A stretch of 64,000 nt of DNA, from the NCBI RefSeq assembly GCF_003443675.1, contig NZ_CP031963.1, forward strand, positions 4,363,501 to 4,427,500, read 5' to 3'. The notes below the pieces were generated by a model. That model was given only the letters and a program-made list of their open reading frames with translations. It had not been told where the DNA came from and made no database searches. The translations under genes and the position numbers were made by a program. Positions within the stretch are counted from its first letter, which is position 1; each line of letters opens with the position of its first letter. Below are positions 18,733 to 28,464 of this stretch, piece after piece. This DNA comes from Aquimarina sp. BL5 (GTDB taxonomy: Bacteria; Bacteroidota; Bacteroidia; Flavobacteriales; Flavobacteriaceae).

Positions 18733-18859
18733 ATTCCAAATAATAATATGTTTAAAAGTATTAATATTTATTGTTGGTCTGCCGAAATCAACTATACCAG
18801 AGCTTACCGAAGGGCTCAGGTTGATAAAAAACATTTCGTCAGATAGCTTTAACTCATCT

Positions 18860-20620
18860 TTAGCTTATCAAAGTTTTCTGTGCAATAATTTCAATGCCAC
18901 TATCAATTAGATGTTTTATCTCAGGTTTTTTAGTTTTAACATTTTCTAGATGTTTAAGAATATGATCAGCAAAATTAGGATCTCTATCACAAACCAATTC
19001 ATAAATCTCAATCGATAATAACCAGTCCGAGGGATGATCTTTTTTTATGATAGCAAAAACAGCCTCCAGAGAAAATTTAGTGTTTTCACCATTTCTTACA
19101 TTTTTAACCGCTTGGTATAGAGTGTGTAATTCTTCTTCTTGTGCGGTGTAAGTTCTCTTTATAGTGTTCATGTCTGGGTTATGTGTAACCATATCGAAGG
19201 AGTAGTCATCTGCTGGTCCTGAAAAAGCTGATATAATTTCTTTTCCTACGGCAAAATCGAAGGTTCCCCATTCCGGTTTAAATAAGTATTCATCTTTATA
19301 TTTAATAGTACATTCTTTAAACTGGATGAGAATAAGCTCTCCCTTAATGTTTCGCATTCCAGTGATATTTATTCCCGCAACTGTAATTCCACTTTCAAAC
19401 TCAAATTCGATGTATTCACCATCATAAAAATTATATGCTTTCAGATCTCTTGGTGACATATTTTCTATGGCTAGATTTATGCCTTTTAATTTTCCAAGAG
19501 GAGATCTGAATCCGTTAGGATGTGTATCGGTTCCCTGACCAATCAATTCTTTTTCTCTATGAGAAAGTGCAGTAGGTCCTTCTGTCTCAAAATAGATAAC
19601 CTCATTATCCTCATTCTTGATCATTCTGGTGAAAATCCCAGAGATTTGTAAACCAGTACTTAGTTCTATGGTTCCCAAATTTTGAGACTCAATAAGTTTA
19701 GCAAGTCCACGATGTCCTCCTTTTCGTAAAGCCATAGTATCGGCAAATTCTTCCAGAACCTGACACAAATATGCAAAATCAGGAGTTACAAATAATTGCG
19801 GTTGAGGTTTTGTAATATCAAAATCCTGAAATGCAGCATCTGGAGTATAGGGAAGTTTCTTTACATTATCGGTCATGCACCATTCACTTTCTCCGATAGA
19901 AGAAAGTAATCCTGCGCCATAAATTTTAGGATCATTTATAGTGCCAATAAGCCCATATTCTACTGTCCACCAGTGTAGATTACGAATCAAAGCCATTTCC
20001 GAAGGCTCTGACTTTTGATTTTGTAAATCGGTGACTCGATTTTCTGCATTCTGAATCGCTACAGGATCGGCATTTGGTGATTCTTTTAATATAGAAAGCG
20101 TGCGGACGGCGTCATATATATCATAATCTCTCTTAGATGAAATAGCTTTGCATCCTATTTTCCCGAAACGACGTAAATATTCCGCATAATCTGGATTGGC
20201 AATGATCGGAGCGTGCCCCGCAGCTTCATGAATAATATCAGGAGCCGGCGTGTATTCTATGTTTTCTAATTGTCTAATATCGGATGCAATTACTAGAATG
20301 TTATAGGCTTGAAACTCCATGAAAGCATTTGGGGGAATAAATCCGTCTACAGCAACTGCCGCCCAGCCAATTTCTTTCAGAATTCGATTCATTCCATACA
20401 TACTAGGGATTTCATCTATAGAAATACCCGTTTTTTCCAATCCTTTTAAATAAGAATTGTGCGCAACTTTGCTTAATGTAGCAATATTTTTACGCATCAC
20501 ATATCTCCATACGGCTTGATCAATAGGAGTGTACTCATCATAGTTTTGAGGTTTGATAAATTGTTTTAGATGAGGAGGTAATCTATCAAGTAAAGGGTTT
20601 GATTCTATTTGTGATGACAT
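18860..20620 (-). CDS. Aromatic amino acid hydroxylase (long Bacteroidota form)
   Basis: Pterin-dependent, non-haem iron monooxygenase, probably phenylalanine to tyrosine. The iron-binding pair H131 and H136 lies in DIIHEAAGHAP and the glutamate in HWWTVEYGLIG. At 586 residues it is about twice the size of the short proteobacterial enzyme. The extra C-terminal part (~340-586) contains beta-rich and helical segments typical of the long Bacteroidota version. No signal peptide. It is transcribed alone, convergent with the lysis genes. The exact substrate cannot be read from sequence. Confidence 0.88.
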   Translation of the reverse strand: MSSQIESNPLLDRLPPHLKQFIKPQNYDEYTPIDQAVWRYVMRKNIATLSKVAHNSYLKGLEKTGISIDEIPSMYGMNRILKEIGWAAVAVDGFIPPNAFMEFQAYNILVIASDIRQLENIEYTPAPDIIHEAAGHAPIIANPDYAEYLRRFGKIGCKAISSKRDYDIYDAVRTLSILKESPNADPVAIQNAENRVTDLQNQKSEPSEMALIRNLHWWTVEYGLIGTINDPKIYGAGLLSSIGESEWCMTDNVKKLPYTPDAAFQDFDITKPQPQLFVTPDFAYLCQVLEEFADTMALRKGGHRGLAKLIESQNLGTIELSTGLQISGIFTRMIKNEDNEVIYFETEGPTALSHREKELIGQGTDTHPNGFRSPLGKLKGINLAIENMSPRDLKAYNFYDGEYIEFEFESGITVAGINITGMRNIKGELILIQFKECTIKYKDEYLFKPEWGTFDFAVGKEIISAFSGPADDYSFDMVTHNPDMNTIKRTYTAQEEELHTLYQAVKNVRNGENTKFSLEAVFAIIKKDHPSDWLLSIEIYELVCDRDPNFADHILKHLENVKTKKPEIKHLIDSGIEIIAQKTLIS

Positions 20621-20828
20621 TTATAAAACAGATTTTAAGCAGGGTTTTTGTTGCGGAAAAGTACTGGTTTTACAGCTAATATTAGAATTAATTAACTAAT
20701 TTTGTTTATTCAGTGTAGGGTTTTAACAATGTATGCTGTTATTATTATAAGAGGGCTAAGCAATTTTTATCGTCCTAAATACATAATGAATAAAAAATTA
20801 GACTAACTTAATACATCACACAAATATT

Positions 20829-22505
20829 ATGAAAAAAATTATTTTATGTACCGCAGCATTGCTTTTTTGTATAATTGCTAGTGGTCAAGTTACAAACGAA
20901 GGAAAGCCAGCTAGTTTTAATGAAAATTTTGGTGGCATTATGAAAAAAAGTCTTTCTGAAATCCGTATGCCTGCATTGGATTTGGAGAAAATTAAGGCTG
21001 AAGATGTAGTAAATGACTTAGATAAATCTAAACCTTATAGATTTGGGCATGAGTTTAAAGTAGATATTGATATCAAAAAAGAAGGGACACTGGATGTGCT
21101 ACCAAATGGAGATCACGTATATAGAGTTGCAATTTATTCAGAAGGAGCAAAGACATTGAATTTTATTTTTAATAAATATCAAGTGCCAACTGGTGCTACT
21201 ATTTATTTTTATAATGATGATAAAACTGATTTGTTGGGAGCATACACTAACGTTTTTAATCGTCCTGATGAAATGCTGGGAACTTGGATGGTAGCAGGAG
21301 ATAAAATATGGATGGAATATAGAGAACCGGAAAATGTTATAGGACAAGGTAAATTAAATTTAGGGCGAGTAGTACATGGATATAGATCTATTACAGATGC
21401 GGAGGTTCAGGAAAAGGCATTAAACGATTCAGGTGATTGTAATCAGGATGTAGACTGTGCTATTGGAAATGATTTTGACGCTATAAAAGATAGATTAAAG
21501 CATTCTGTAGCGTTCATAATTATGAATGGATTTGTTTGCTCGGGTAACTTGATTAATAATGTAAATAACGATGGTGCTCCTTTCTTTTTAACAGCGAATC
21601 ACTGTGATGATGATGGAACAGAAGCAACTTGGGCGTTTCGATTTAATTGGATAAGTCCAAATCCTTCTTGTGCTACAACTGCTAATAGTACCGATGCTGC
21701 TGTAAATCAGACAACAAGTGGTGCAACAAGATTAGCTGCAAATTCTGAAACGGATTTTAAGTTATTGAGGTTAGATGGGGGTTTGAACAATTCCTGGGAT
21801 TTAGAATTTGCTGGTTGGGATAGAACTGGAGACATTCCTTCTTATACTGTAGGTATTCACCATCCTGCCGGAGATATCATGAAAGTGTGTAGAGATAATG
21901 ATGCTCCAGAATATTTTATTCGTAATTTTAACGGTAATGCAACTACAGAATTATGGAGAATAATTGGTGGAGGTTCGAATCAAGGATGGGAGCTAGGAGT
22001 TACAGAAGGTGGTTCGTCGGGTTCTGCTCTATTTGATCCGAATGGTAGAATCATAGGTCAGTTAGCTGGCGGATTCGCGGCGTGTTCATTTACTAATGAT
22101 AATGATACAGAAGATTGGTATGGTAGATTTGATCTCTCGTGGAATTTTGGTACTACTAATAATACTAGGCTTTCTAATTGGTTAGATCCAGATAATACAG
22201 GAGTTACTACACTTAATTCTATTTCTTTTGGCGCTGTTTTAAGTGTTGAAGAAAATAAATTAAATAGTAATATTGCGCTCTACCCAAATCCGTCTAATGG
22301 AGTATTTAACGTTTCTAATGACTCAGAAAGTAGATTGACCTATAATTTATTCAGTCTATCCGGTCAGTTAGTAGGGACAGGCGAGATGATAAATAAAAAT
22401 GCAATAGTAGATATGTCTGCCAATGTTAGTGGGGTGTATTTTATTTCTATTACGGATGCAGCTACTAATGTAAATGTTACGAAGAAGATAGTAATTAACA
22501 AATAG
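20829..22505 (+). CDS. Secreted trypsin-like (lysyl-endopeptidase-like) serine protease, T9SS
   Basis: 558 residues. Signal peptide 1-19 (ends ASGQ), a beta propeptide (~60-185), then an S1-type catalytic domain with the histidine in FLTANHCDDD, the aspartate in SETDFKLLRL and the serine in EGGSSGSALFD. The order and disulfide-rich start (CNQDVDCAIG, FVCSGNL) resemble lysyl endopeptidases. The C-terminal ~75 residues (LYPNPSNGVFNV ... VTKKIVINK) are a T9SS sorting domain. Predicted to be cell-surface or extracellular and to digest protein. Monocistronic with its own terminator. Confidence 0.9.
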   Translation: MKKIILCTAALLFCIIASGQVTNEGKPASFNENFGGIMKKSLSEIRMPALDLEKIKAEDVVNDLDKSKPYRFGHEFKVDIDIKKEGTLDVLPNGDHVYRVAIYSEGAKTLNFIFNKYQVPTGATIYFYNDDKTDLLGAYTNVFNRPDEMLGTWMVAGDKIWMEYREPENVIGQGKLNLGRVVHGYRSITDAEVQEKALNDSGDCNQDVDCAIGNDFDAIKDRLKHSVAFIIMNGFVCSGNLINNVNNDGAPFFLTANHCDDDGTEATWAFRFNWISPNPSCATTANSTDAAVNQTTSGATRLAANSETDFKLLRLDGGLNNSWDLEFAGWDRTGDIPSYTVGIHHPAGDIMKVCRDNDAPEYFIRNFNGNATTELWRIIGGGSNQGWELGVTEGGSSGSALFDPNGRIIGQLAGGFAACSFTNDNDTEDWYGRFDLSWNFGTTNNTRLSNWLDPDNTGVTTLNSISFGAVLSVEENKLNSNIALYPNPSNGVFNVSNDSESRLTYNLFSLSGQLVGTGEMINKNAIVDMSANVSGVYFISITDAATNVNVTKKIVINK

Positions 22506-22526
22506 AAATTACCTTATAGTATAAAT

Positions 22527-22564
22527 AAAAAGGTTTTGCGAATCCTATTCGCAAAACCTTTTTT
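22527..22564. terminator. Bidirectional intrinsic terminator
   Basis: A 16-base near-perfect stem (AAAAGGTTTTGCGAAT / ATTCGCAAAACCTTTT) with a 3-4 base loop and T-runs on both strands. It serves the protease gene and the convergent META-domain gene. Confidence 0.9.
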
Positions 22565-22577
22565 ATTACTTGTTTTT

Positions 22578-23006
22578 TTACTCTGATTTTTTTGCTACAA
22601 GGATTTCATTTTGATTTTCATTTTTGAAAGTCAAAGTAGGTTCTTTTAAATTTTTAGTTTTTAATTCAGATAGTGCCTTAAAAAATTCTTTTTCTAATTT
22701 CATGGTTTGTTCGCAATATCTTTTAGAAGCTCCTGGAGCTCCTATAGAAAGAGATGAATCTGTTACTGTGTAGTCGCAGTAATAAATGTTGCATCCAGAA
22801 AAACCTGAAAGTTTTTTATTTGCTTTGTCAAACTCTAAAGTAAGCTTATGTTCAGAAACATCTTTCCCATAGAGTGAAGTAACTAAATATTTGCCTTCTG
22901 GTTCAGATTGATTTTTAGTTTCAGTGTTTTTAGAAGTAGCTGTATTTGTGCTATTGCAATTACAGAATAAAGTGAGAGAAATTAAAAGTAAACCTAAGTA
23001 TTTCAT
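22578..23006 (-). CDS. META/HslJ-domain lipoprotein
   Basis: 142 residues. Lipoprotein signal (SLTLFCNCNS, lipobox cysteine), so membrane-anchored. The mature part has the META-domain pattern: LTLEFDKANKKLSGFSGCNIYYCDYTV, then paired cysteines and LTF near the end. Family members such as HslJ are linked to heat or antibiotic tolerance, with no enzymatic role established. Monocistronic, convergent with the protease. Confidence 0.8.
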   Translation of the reverse strand: MKYLGLLLISLTLFCNCNSTNTATSKNTETKNQSEPEGKYLVTSLYGKDVSEHKLTLEFDKANKKLSGFSGCNIYYCDYTVTDSSLSIGAPGASKRYCEQTMKLEKEFFKALSELKTKNLKEPTLTFKNENQNEILVAKKSE

Positions 23007-23149
23007 AATGATTTGGATTTTGTGTAAAACATCAAAGCGATGTATATTATTTCTAATATAACAAATTTATTATATTTTAGTCTTTAATCTCGGTTGCGAT
23101 AGATTAATTAGAAATTATTTTTTTTATCAAAACTCAAGCCCATTTGCCT

Positions 23150-23719
23150 ATGAAACAAGAAAGTAGAAAGCAAGAAATAGTAAATGCTGCGGCGATTCTT
23201 TTCAAGGAAAAAGGATATAGTGCGGTTACGATGAGGGATTTGGCCACAGCTATGGGGATAAAAGCAGCAAGTTTGTATAATCATATCCAATCCAAACAAG
23301 AGATTTTATCCACGATTATTATTGAGCTTGCAGAAGAGTTTACTAATGGAATGAATCAAATAGTAAATTCTGATAGAAGTTCAATTGAAAAATTAGAGAA
23401 TATTATAAGCCTACATATTGATGTGACCTTACGAAATGCAGATGGTTTGGCTTCGCTTAATAACGATTGGATGCATCTGGAAGAGGATAACCTGTTGTAT
23501 TTTGAGAAAATGCGTCAAGATTATGAGGATAATTTCAGGCAAATTGTTAAAAAGGGAGTAGATATGAATGAGATTAAACCCAATAATATAGAAATTATAG
23601 TATTTTCTACATTATCTACACTCAGAACGCTCTATTTATGGTATCCAAAACAAAAAAATATTGATGCCAGCATTCTTAAAAAAGATATGATATCCGTACT
23701 ACTACAAGGAGTGGTTTAA
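23150..23719 (+). CDS. TetR-family regulator, probable PaaR of phenylacetate genes
   Basis: 189 residues from ATG 23150; a TTG two codons earlier is less likely. The N-terminal helix-turn-helix is typical TetR (AAILFKEKGYSAVTMRDLATAMGIKAASLYNHI). The C-terminal ~130 residues are all-helical ligand-binding. It lies 78 bases upstream of paaE in the same direction, and that gap holds three palindromes. Inference: represses the paa cluster and is released by phenylacetyl-CoA, as described for other PaaR proteins. Confidence 0.8.
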   Translation: MKQESRKQEIVNAAAILFKEKGYSAVTMRDLATAMGIKAASLYNHIQSKQEILSTIIIELAEEFTNGMNQIVNSDRSSIEKLENIISLHIDVTLRNADGLASLNNDWMHLEEDNLLYFEKMRQDYEDNFRQIVKKGVDMNEIKPNNIEIIVFSTLSTLRTLYLWYPKQKNIDASILKKDMISVLLQGVV

Positions 23720-23724
23720 AATTA

Positions 23725-23792
23725 ACAATTAATTAATTGTGTATGAAACTAACAATCGTTAGTTTTGTTAAACTATAACGATATAGTTTAAC
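23725..23792 (+). promoter_or_regulatory. Three palindromes upstream of paaE (putative PaaR operators)
   Basis: ACAATTAATTAATTGT (23725-23740) is a perfect 16-bp palindrome. AACTAAC-AATC-GTTAGTT (23747-23764) has perfect 7-bp arms. GTTAAACTAT-AACGAT-ATAGTTTAAC (23767-23792) has perfect 10-bp arms and ends five bases before the paaE start. TetR proteins bind such dyads. Confidence 0.7.
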
Positions 23793-23797
23793 ATTGC

Positions 23798-24871
23798 ATG
23801 AGTGATTTCCATACCATAAAAGTAGCCGAAATTCTTAAGGAAACTAAGGATTGTACTTCAATAACCTTTGATATACCTCAAAGTTTAAAAGAGAAATTTG
23901 AATATAAGCAAGGTCAATATTTAACATTAAAAACAATATTGCAGGGAGAAGAAGTAAGACGTAACTATTCTTTATGCTCTAGTCCGATCGATAATCAATG
24001 GAAAGTGGCTGTAAAAAGAATAGATGGAGGATTGTTTTCTAACTATGCTTGTAATGTATTAAAAGCTGGAGATGAATTAGAAGTTTTACCACCTAACGGA
24101 AGTTTTTTTACTGAAGTAGATGTAATTAAAGCTAAGAATTATATTGTCTTTGCTGCAGGAAGTGGGATTACACCAATTCTTTCAATAATAAAAACACATC
24201 TTGCATTAGAGCCTAATAGTACTTTCAAGCTGTTTTACTTGAATCGCACCGTTAAATCTATTATCTTTAAAGAAGAGATTGAGGCCCTGAGAAATACATA
24301 TTTTGGAAGATTCGAAATATTTTATTTTTTAACTAAGGAGCATCGTGATATTCCGTTACTTAATGGAAGATTTACTTCGGAAAAGTTAAAAGAGCTTACC
24401 GATAAAATTATTGATGCTTCTGATATTGACGAATGTTTTATCTGTGGCCCAGAAGAAATGATATTTTTAATAAGGGATGAGCTAGTGGAAGCTGGATTGT
24501 CAAAGGATAAAATTCATTATGAACTGTTCTTCTCTGGAGCTACTGAAGAAGATAAGAAAAGAGCCACCACAGCTGTAGAGCATAAGTTTGATGGAACAGA
24601 AGTTACTATCATTGATGGTGGTAAAGAATTTCATTTCGGGATGGATGATGAATACGACAATATCTTAGATGGCGCATTGGCAGCAGGAGCTGATCTTCCT
24701 TTTGCGTGTAAAGGAGGCGTTTGTAGTACTTGTAAGTGTAAATTGATAGAAGGAGAAGTAGAGATGAAAATAAATTATGCGCTGGAAGAAGATGAAGTGG
24801 CAAAGGGCTTAATATTATCTTGTCAAGCAGTGCCGACTACAGAAAAAGTAGTAGTAGATTTTGATGTTTAA
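23798..24871 (+). CDS. paaE: Phenylacetyl-CoA 1,2-epoxidase reductase subunit
   Basis: Passes electrons from NAD(P)H to the PaaA di-iron centre. 357 residues: an FAD-binding part (RRNYSLCSSP, ~50-60), an NAD(P)-binding part (AAGSGITPILSII, then CFICGPEEMIF), and a C-terminal plant-type [2Fe-2S] ferredoxin domain with cysteines in CKGGVCSTCKCKL and a later C in LILSCQAVP. First gene of the catabolic run, directly behind the operator palindromes. 80 bases separate it from paaA. Confidence 0.95.
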   Translation: MSDFHTIKVAEILKETKDCTSITFDIPQSLKEKFEYKQGQYLTLKTILQGEEVRRNYSLCSSPIDNQWKVAVKRIDGGLFSNYACNVLKAGDELEVLPPNGSFFTEVDVIKAKNYIVFAAGSGITPILSIIKTHLALEPNSTFKLFYLNRTVKSIIFKEEIEALRNTYFGRFEIFYFLTKEHRDIPLLNGRFTSEKLKELTDKIIDASDIDECFICGPEEMIFLIRDELVEAGLSKDKIHYELFFSGATEEDKKRATTAVEHKFDGTEVTIIDGGKEFHFGMDDEYDNILDGALAAGADLPFACKGGVCSTCKCKLIEGEVEMKINYALEEDEVAKGLILSCQAVPTTEKVVVDFDV

Positions 24872-24951
24872 ATTTTATTTATTATTCCAGCATGTGATAC
24901 TAAGTCTGTAGAAGTGTAGGCTGGATCTAAATCATAATAAAAATTGTTGTT

Positions 24952-25908
24952 ATGAGTGAAAAAGAAGTCAAGAATTTAGAGGAAATCTTTGAGCAAAGAA
25001 TTGCCAGAGACGAAAAAATTGAACCAAAAGATTGGATGCCTGAGAAGTATCGAAAGACGCATATCAGGCAGATATCACAGCATGCGCATTCTGAAATTGT
25101 CGGTATGTTACCAGAAGGTAACTGGATATCCAGAGCACCATCTTTAAGGCGTAAGGTAGCTTTGTTAGCTAAGGTTCAAGATGAGGCCGGACATGGATTA
25201 TATCTATATAGTGCTTGCGAGACTTTGGGTATTTCCAGAGAAGAATTATACGAACAATTACATACCGGAAAAGCAAAATACTCCAGTATTTTTAATTATC
25301 CTACGTTAACCTGGGCAGATATCGGTGCTATTGGTTGGCTGGTTGATGGAGCAGCGATTATTAATCAAGTACCTCTGTGCAGTACTTCCTATGGTCCATA
25401 CGCAAGAGCTATGATTCGTGTTTGTAAAGAAGAGAGTTTCCATCAACGTCAGGGATATGAAATTATGATGACATTGGCCAAAGGAACTCCTGAACAAAAA
25501 GAAATGGCACAAGATGCGTTAAATCGCTGGTGGTGGCCATCTTTAATGATGTTAGGGCCTACAGATGCAGAATCCGTGCATACAGAACAATCAATGAAAT
25601 GGAAACTGAAACGTAAGACTAATGATGAACTTCGTCAACAATTTATAGACCAAACAGTTCCACAAGCTGATCTTATTGGGTTAACCGTTCCAGATGCTGA
25701 TTTAAAATGGAATGAAGAAACAAAGCATTATGATTTTGGTGAAATTGACTGGGATGAATTCTGGCAGGTTGTAAAAGGTCACGGGCCTTGTAATAAAGAA
25801 AGATTATCTGCAAGAGTAAATGCTTGGAACGAAGGTGAATGGGTGCGTGATGCGGCAATGGCATATGCGGATAAACAACAGGATAATAAAATAAAGAAAG
25901 CAATTTAA
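24952..25908 (+). CDS. paaA: Phenylacetyl-CoA 1,2-epoxidase catalytic subunit
   Basis: Di-iron oxygenase that epoxidises the ring of phenylacetyl-CoA. 318 residues, usual length. The iron ligands are visible in the helical bundle (e.g. KVQDEAGHG with the E-x-x-H pattern, and [13 protein letters not shown]). Followed by paaB, C and D in standard order, with an extra gene between B and C. Confidence 0.96.
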   Translation: MSEKEVKNLEEIFEQRIARDEKIEPKDWMPEKYRKTHIRQISQHAHSEIVGMLPEGNWISRAPSLRRKVALLAKVQDEAGHGLYLYSACETLGISREELYEQLHTGKAKYSSIFNYPTLTWADIGAIGWLVDGAAIINQVPLCSTSYGPYARAMIRVCKEESFHQRQGYEIMMTLAKGTPEQKEMAQDALNRWWWPSLMMLGPTDAESVHTEQSMKWKLKRKTNDELRQQFIDQTVPQADLIGLTVPDADLKWNEETKHYDFGEIDWDEFWQVVKGHGPCNKERLSARVNAWNEGEWVRDAAMAYADKQQDNKIKKAI

Positions 25909-25964
25909 AAAAGTTCCTCAGTTTCTCTTTCTGAAAAAAGTCAATTATGAGGATATATTAAGAT

Positions 25965-26249
25965 ATGAAAAAAAACTGGCCACTTTGGGAAGTCTTCGTT
26001 AGAAGTAAAAATGGACTAGAACATCGCCACTTCGGAAGTATACGTGCTGCCGATGCAGAAATGGCTTTGGAGAATGCAAGAGATGTATATACTCGCAGAA
26101 GCGAGGGGGTTAGTATTTGGGTTGTAGAATCTAAGAATGTCACCGCTTCCAATCCGGAAAATAATGGAGAGTTATTTGAACCTGCTCAAGATAAAGTGTA
26201 CAGGCATCCTACTTTTTATACCTTACCAGATGAGGTAAAACATATGTGA
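25965..26249 (+). CDS. paaB: Phenylacetyl-CoA 1,2-epoxidase subunit B
   Basis: 94 residues, small structural subunit of the epoxidase. The N-terminal WPLWEVFVRSKNGLEHRHFGSI and DAEMALENARDVYTRR are typical. It bridges PaaA-PaaC heterodimers by family knowledge. 57 bases after paaA. Confidence 0.95.
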   Translation: MKKNWPLWEVFVRSKNGLEHRHFGSIRAADAEMALENARDVYTRRSEGVSIWVVESKNVTASNPENNGELFEPAQDKVYRHPTFYTLPDEVKHM

Positions 26250-26296
26250 TTTTAAAAATTAAAAATTGAAGTTGAAAGTGAAATTGAATATGAAGT

Positions 26297-26647
26297 ATGA
26301 ATCACAGTAAGTTTGACTTAAGTGAAAGATTAGAAGATTTTGCCGCTAGAATTATCTTATTATTTGATAAAAAGTCACTTTCGTTTGCAGGAGAATACTT
26401 AGCAAAGCAATTGATAAGATCTTCTTGTTCTTCAGCATTAAATTATGGCGAAGCTTTAGGGGCAGGAACAGACAAAGATAAAATTAATAAGTTAAGAATT
26501 TGTTTGAAGGAATTACGGGAGTCATTGCGAAACCTTAATATTCAAACAAAAGCAAAGTTGATAACTGAAAATGATCTCGGGTCATTAAAAGATGAAAATG
26601 ATCAATTGATCAGGATAATAGTTACAAGGATTAAAAATATTAATTGA
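26297..26647 (+). CDS. Four-helix bundle protein (S23/IVP family) inside paa operon
   Basis: 116 residues: FDLSERLEDFAARIILL, FAGEYLAKQLIRSSCSSALNYGEALGAG, then KLRICLKELRESLRNLNIQ. This is the four-helix-bundle family first found as the 23S rRNA intervening-sequence protein and common in Bacteroidota. It has no known step in phenylacetate breakdown and separates paaB from paaC. A dead relative lies at 30493-30866. Probably an insertion carried in with a small mobile unit. Confidence 0.8.
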   Translation: MNHSKFDLSERLEDFAARIILLFDKKSLSFAGEYLAKQLIRSSCSSALNYGEALGAGTDKDKINKLRICLKELRESLRNLNIQTKAKLITENDLGSLKDENDQLIRIIVTRIKNIN

Positions 26648-26690
26648 AAGTTTTCGATTTCGATTTTACTTTCGTTTTCAAGTTCATTAT

Positions 26691-27446
26691 ATGAAAAAAG
26701 AAAATCTAATACAATATATCTACGGGATTGCTGACAATGCTTTAATATTAGGACAGCGTCTTTCTGAGTTATGTGGTCATGGGCCAAATTTAGAAACTGA
26801 TATTGCTTGTACTAATATGGCGTTAGATCTATTAGGGCAAACACGCAGTTACTATCAATATGCAGCTCAATTAACCGGAGAAAATGTTACGGAAGATGAT
26901 ATTGCATTTCTACGAACTGAAAGACAATATAAAAATGTATTGCTTGTAGAACAACCAAATAATCATTTTGGATATGTGATTACGCGTCAGTTTTTTTATG
27001 ATGTATTCCACTTACTATTATTGCAGGAGTTACAAAACAGTAAAGATATAACGCTTTCGGCGATAGCAAAAAAAGCAATTAAAGAAGTAAGTTATCATCA
27101 GCGTTTTTCTTCTGATTGGATTAAAAGATTGGGTGATGGCACAGAAGTAAGTCGTCAAAAAGTTCAGGAAGCAGTAAATGATCTTTGGAAATTTACAGAT
27201 GAGTTATTCCAACTAACAGAGGACGATAAAACTGTTGTTGAGTTAGGATCTGGAGTGGATGTTAGTCTCTTGAAAGAAAAGTATTACCAAATTGTTACAG
27301 AAGTTTTGGAAGAAGCTACTTTGATAGCTCCTGAACTTAAGTGGTTTAGAAAAGGAGGAAAAGAAGGAGTACATAGTGAACATATGGGATACCTGCTTTC
27401 AGATTTACAATATATGCAAAGAACTTATCCAAATATGAAGTGGTAA
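26691..27446 (+). CDS. paaC: Phenylacetyl-CoA 1,2-epoxidase structural subunit C
   Basis: 251 residues, ferritin-like helical bundle without a complete di-iron site; partner of PaaA. Recognisable phrases: YGIADNALILGQRLSELCGHGP, RTERQYKNVLLVEQPN, SYHQRFSSDWIKRLGDGTE and the C-terminal KEGVHSEHMGYLLSDLQYMQR. In frame with the operon, 44 bases after the inserted four-helix gene. Confidence 0.95.
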   Translation: MKKENLIQYIYGIADNALILGQRLSELCGHGPNLETDIACTNMALDLLGQTRSYYQYAAQLTGENVTEDDIAFLRTERQYKNVLLVEQPNNHFGYVITRQFFYDVFHLLLLQELQNSKDITLSAIAKKAIKEVSYHQRFSSDWIKRLGDGTEVSRQKVQEAVNDLWKFTDELFQLTEDDKTVVELGSGVDVSLLKEKYYQIVTEVLEEATLIAPELKWFRKGGKEGVHSEHMGYLLSDLQYMQRTYPNMKW

Positions 27447-27508
27447 CAAATACTATATAATCACCTTCAGTCGGTAGAAAGATTATTTCAGAAGAACTTT
27501 TTAAAAAT

Positions 27509-28012
27509 ATGACAATTGAGTTAGAGCAACATATAGATCCTAAATTATTCGCGATTCTCGAGAAGGTTAGTGATCCGGAAATTCCGGTATTGTCTATTAT
27601 GGATATGGGAGTCGTACGATCTGCTCAAATGGTTAATGATGTTGTCAAGATTACAATAACACCAACATATAGCGGATGTCCTGCTATGGATGTCATTGGA
27701 GATGATATTGTAAAAGCTTTTCGAGAAGAAAATATGCAAGCCGTAGTCACGTTAGTTTTATCTCCTGCCTGGACTACTGATTGGATTACGCCTAGAGGCA
27801 GAAAAGCATTAGAAGAATATGGTATTGCTGCTCCTCTAGAAGAGATAGCTGATAAAGAAGCTTTGCTTGGAAATAAGAAAGTTGTAAAATGTCCTCAATG
27901 TGGATCTAGGAACACAAAGATGATAAGCCAGTTTGGTTCTACAGCTTGCAAAGCTTTATTTCAATGTGAAGATTGTCTAGAACCTTTTGATTATTTCAAA
28001 TGCCTTAAATGA
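27509..28012 (+). CDS. paaD: Epoxidase assembly protein PaaD
   Basis: 167 residues. The N-terminal MIP18/DUF59 domain (KVSDPEIPVLSIMDMGVVR, PTYSGCPAMDVI) is followed by a C-terminal zinc-ribbon with four cysteines (CPQCGSRNTK ... FQCEDCLEPF). Thought to mature the iron-sulfur/di-iron centre of the epoxidase. Its stop is one base from the next start, indicating translational coupling. Confidence 0.94.
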   Translation: MTIELEQHIDPKLFAILEKVSDPEIPVLSIMDMGVVRSAQMVNDVVKITITPTYSGCPAMDVIGDDIVKAFREENMQAVVTLVLSPAWTTDWITPRGRKALEEYGIAAPLEEIADKEALLGNKKVVKCPQCGSRNTKMISQFGSTACKALFQCEDCLEPFDYFKCLK

Positions 28013-28013
28013 T

Positions 28014-28397
28014 ATGTTAGGATTAAGGACAACCATATATAAAGTCGGTGATATAGAAAAAGCCAAAGAATGGTATACAAAGGCTTTTGATACAAAACAA
28101 TATTTTGATGAACCATTTTATGTCGGTTTCAATATTGGCGGATATGAACTTGGACTTTTACCTGAAGAGAATGTTGCAAAGGAAAAAACGGATAGCGTCT
28201 TATCCTATTGGGGGGTAGAGGATATTAATGAAACCTATGAAAAACTGATCAAATTAGGAGCTGTGGAGCACGAGAAACCTACCAATGTTGGAGGTGAATT
28301 AATGGTAACTTCTGTAAAAGATCCATGGAATAATATTATTGGGATAATTTATAATCCACATTTTAAAATAGAAAGTTTAACAGATTTAAAAAAATAA
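28014..28397 (+). CDS. VOC/glyoxalase-fold protein
   Basis: 127 residues from ATG 28014, one base after the paaD stop; an upstream frame starting at 27987 overlaps paaD and is unlikely. Typical vicinal-oxygen-chelate half-repeats (TTIYKVGDIEKAKEWYTKAF, YELGLLPEEN, MVTSVKDPWNNIIGIIYNP). Often seen beside aromatic degradation genes; substrate unknown. Confidence 0.75.
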   Translation: MLGLRTTIYKVGDIEKAKEWYTKAFDTKQYFDEPFYVGFNIGGYELGLLPEENVAKEKTDSVLSYWGVEDINETYEKLIKLGAVEHEKPTNVGGELMVTSVKDPWNNIIGIIYNPHFKIESLTDLKK

Positions 28398-28404
28398 CCT
28401 AAGA

Positions 28405-28464
28405 CTCCTTCTCCTAGCTTGTGCTGAGCGCAGTCGAAGTAGGAGAGGGTTGGGGTGAGGACCT
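28405..28464 (+). repeat. REP-like element upstream of paaG
   Basis: Contains the CTGAGCGCAGTCGAAG core (28424-28439) within a CTCCTTCTCCTAG ... AGGAGAGGGTTGGGG dyad. A related GGAGAAGGATTCGGGG block precedes the start of the 37635 gene. It lies right before the paaG start. Confidence 0.75.
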
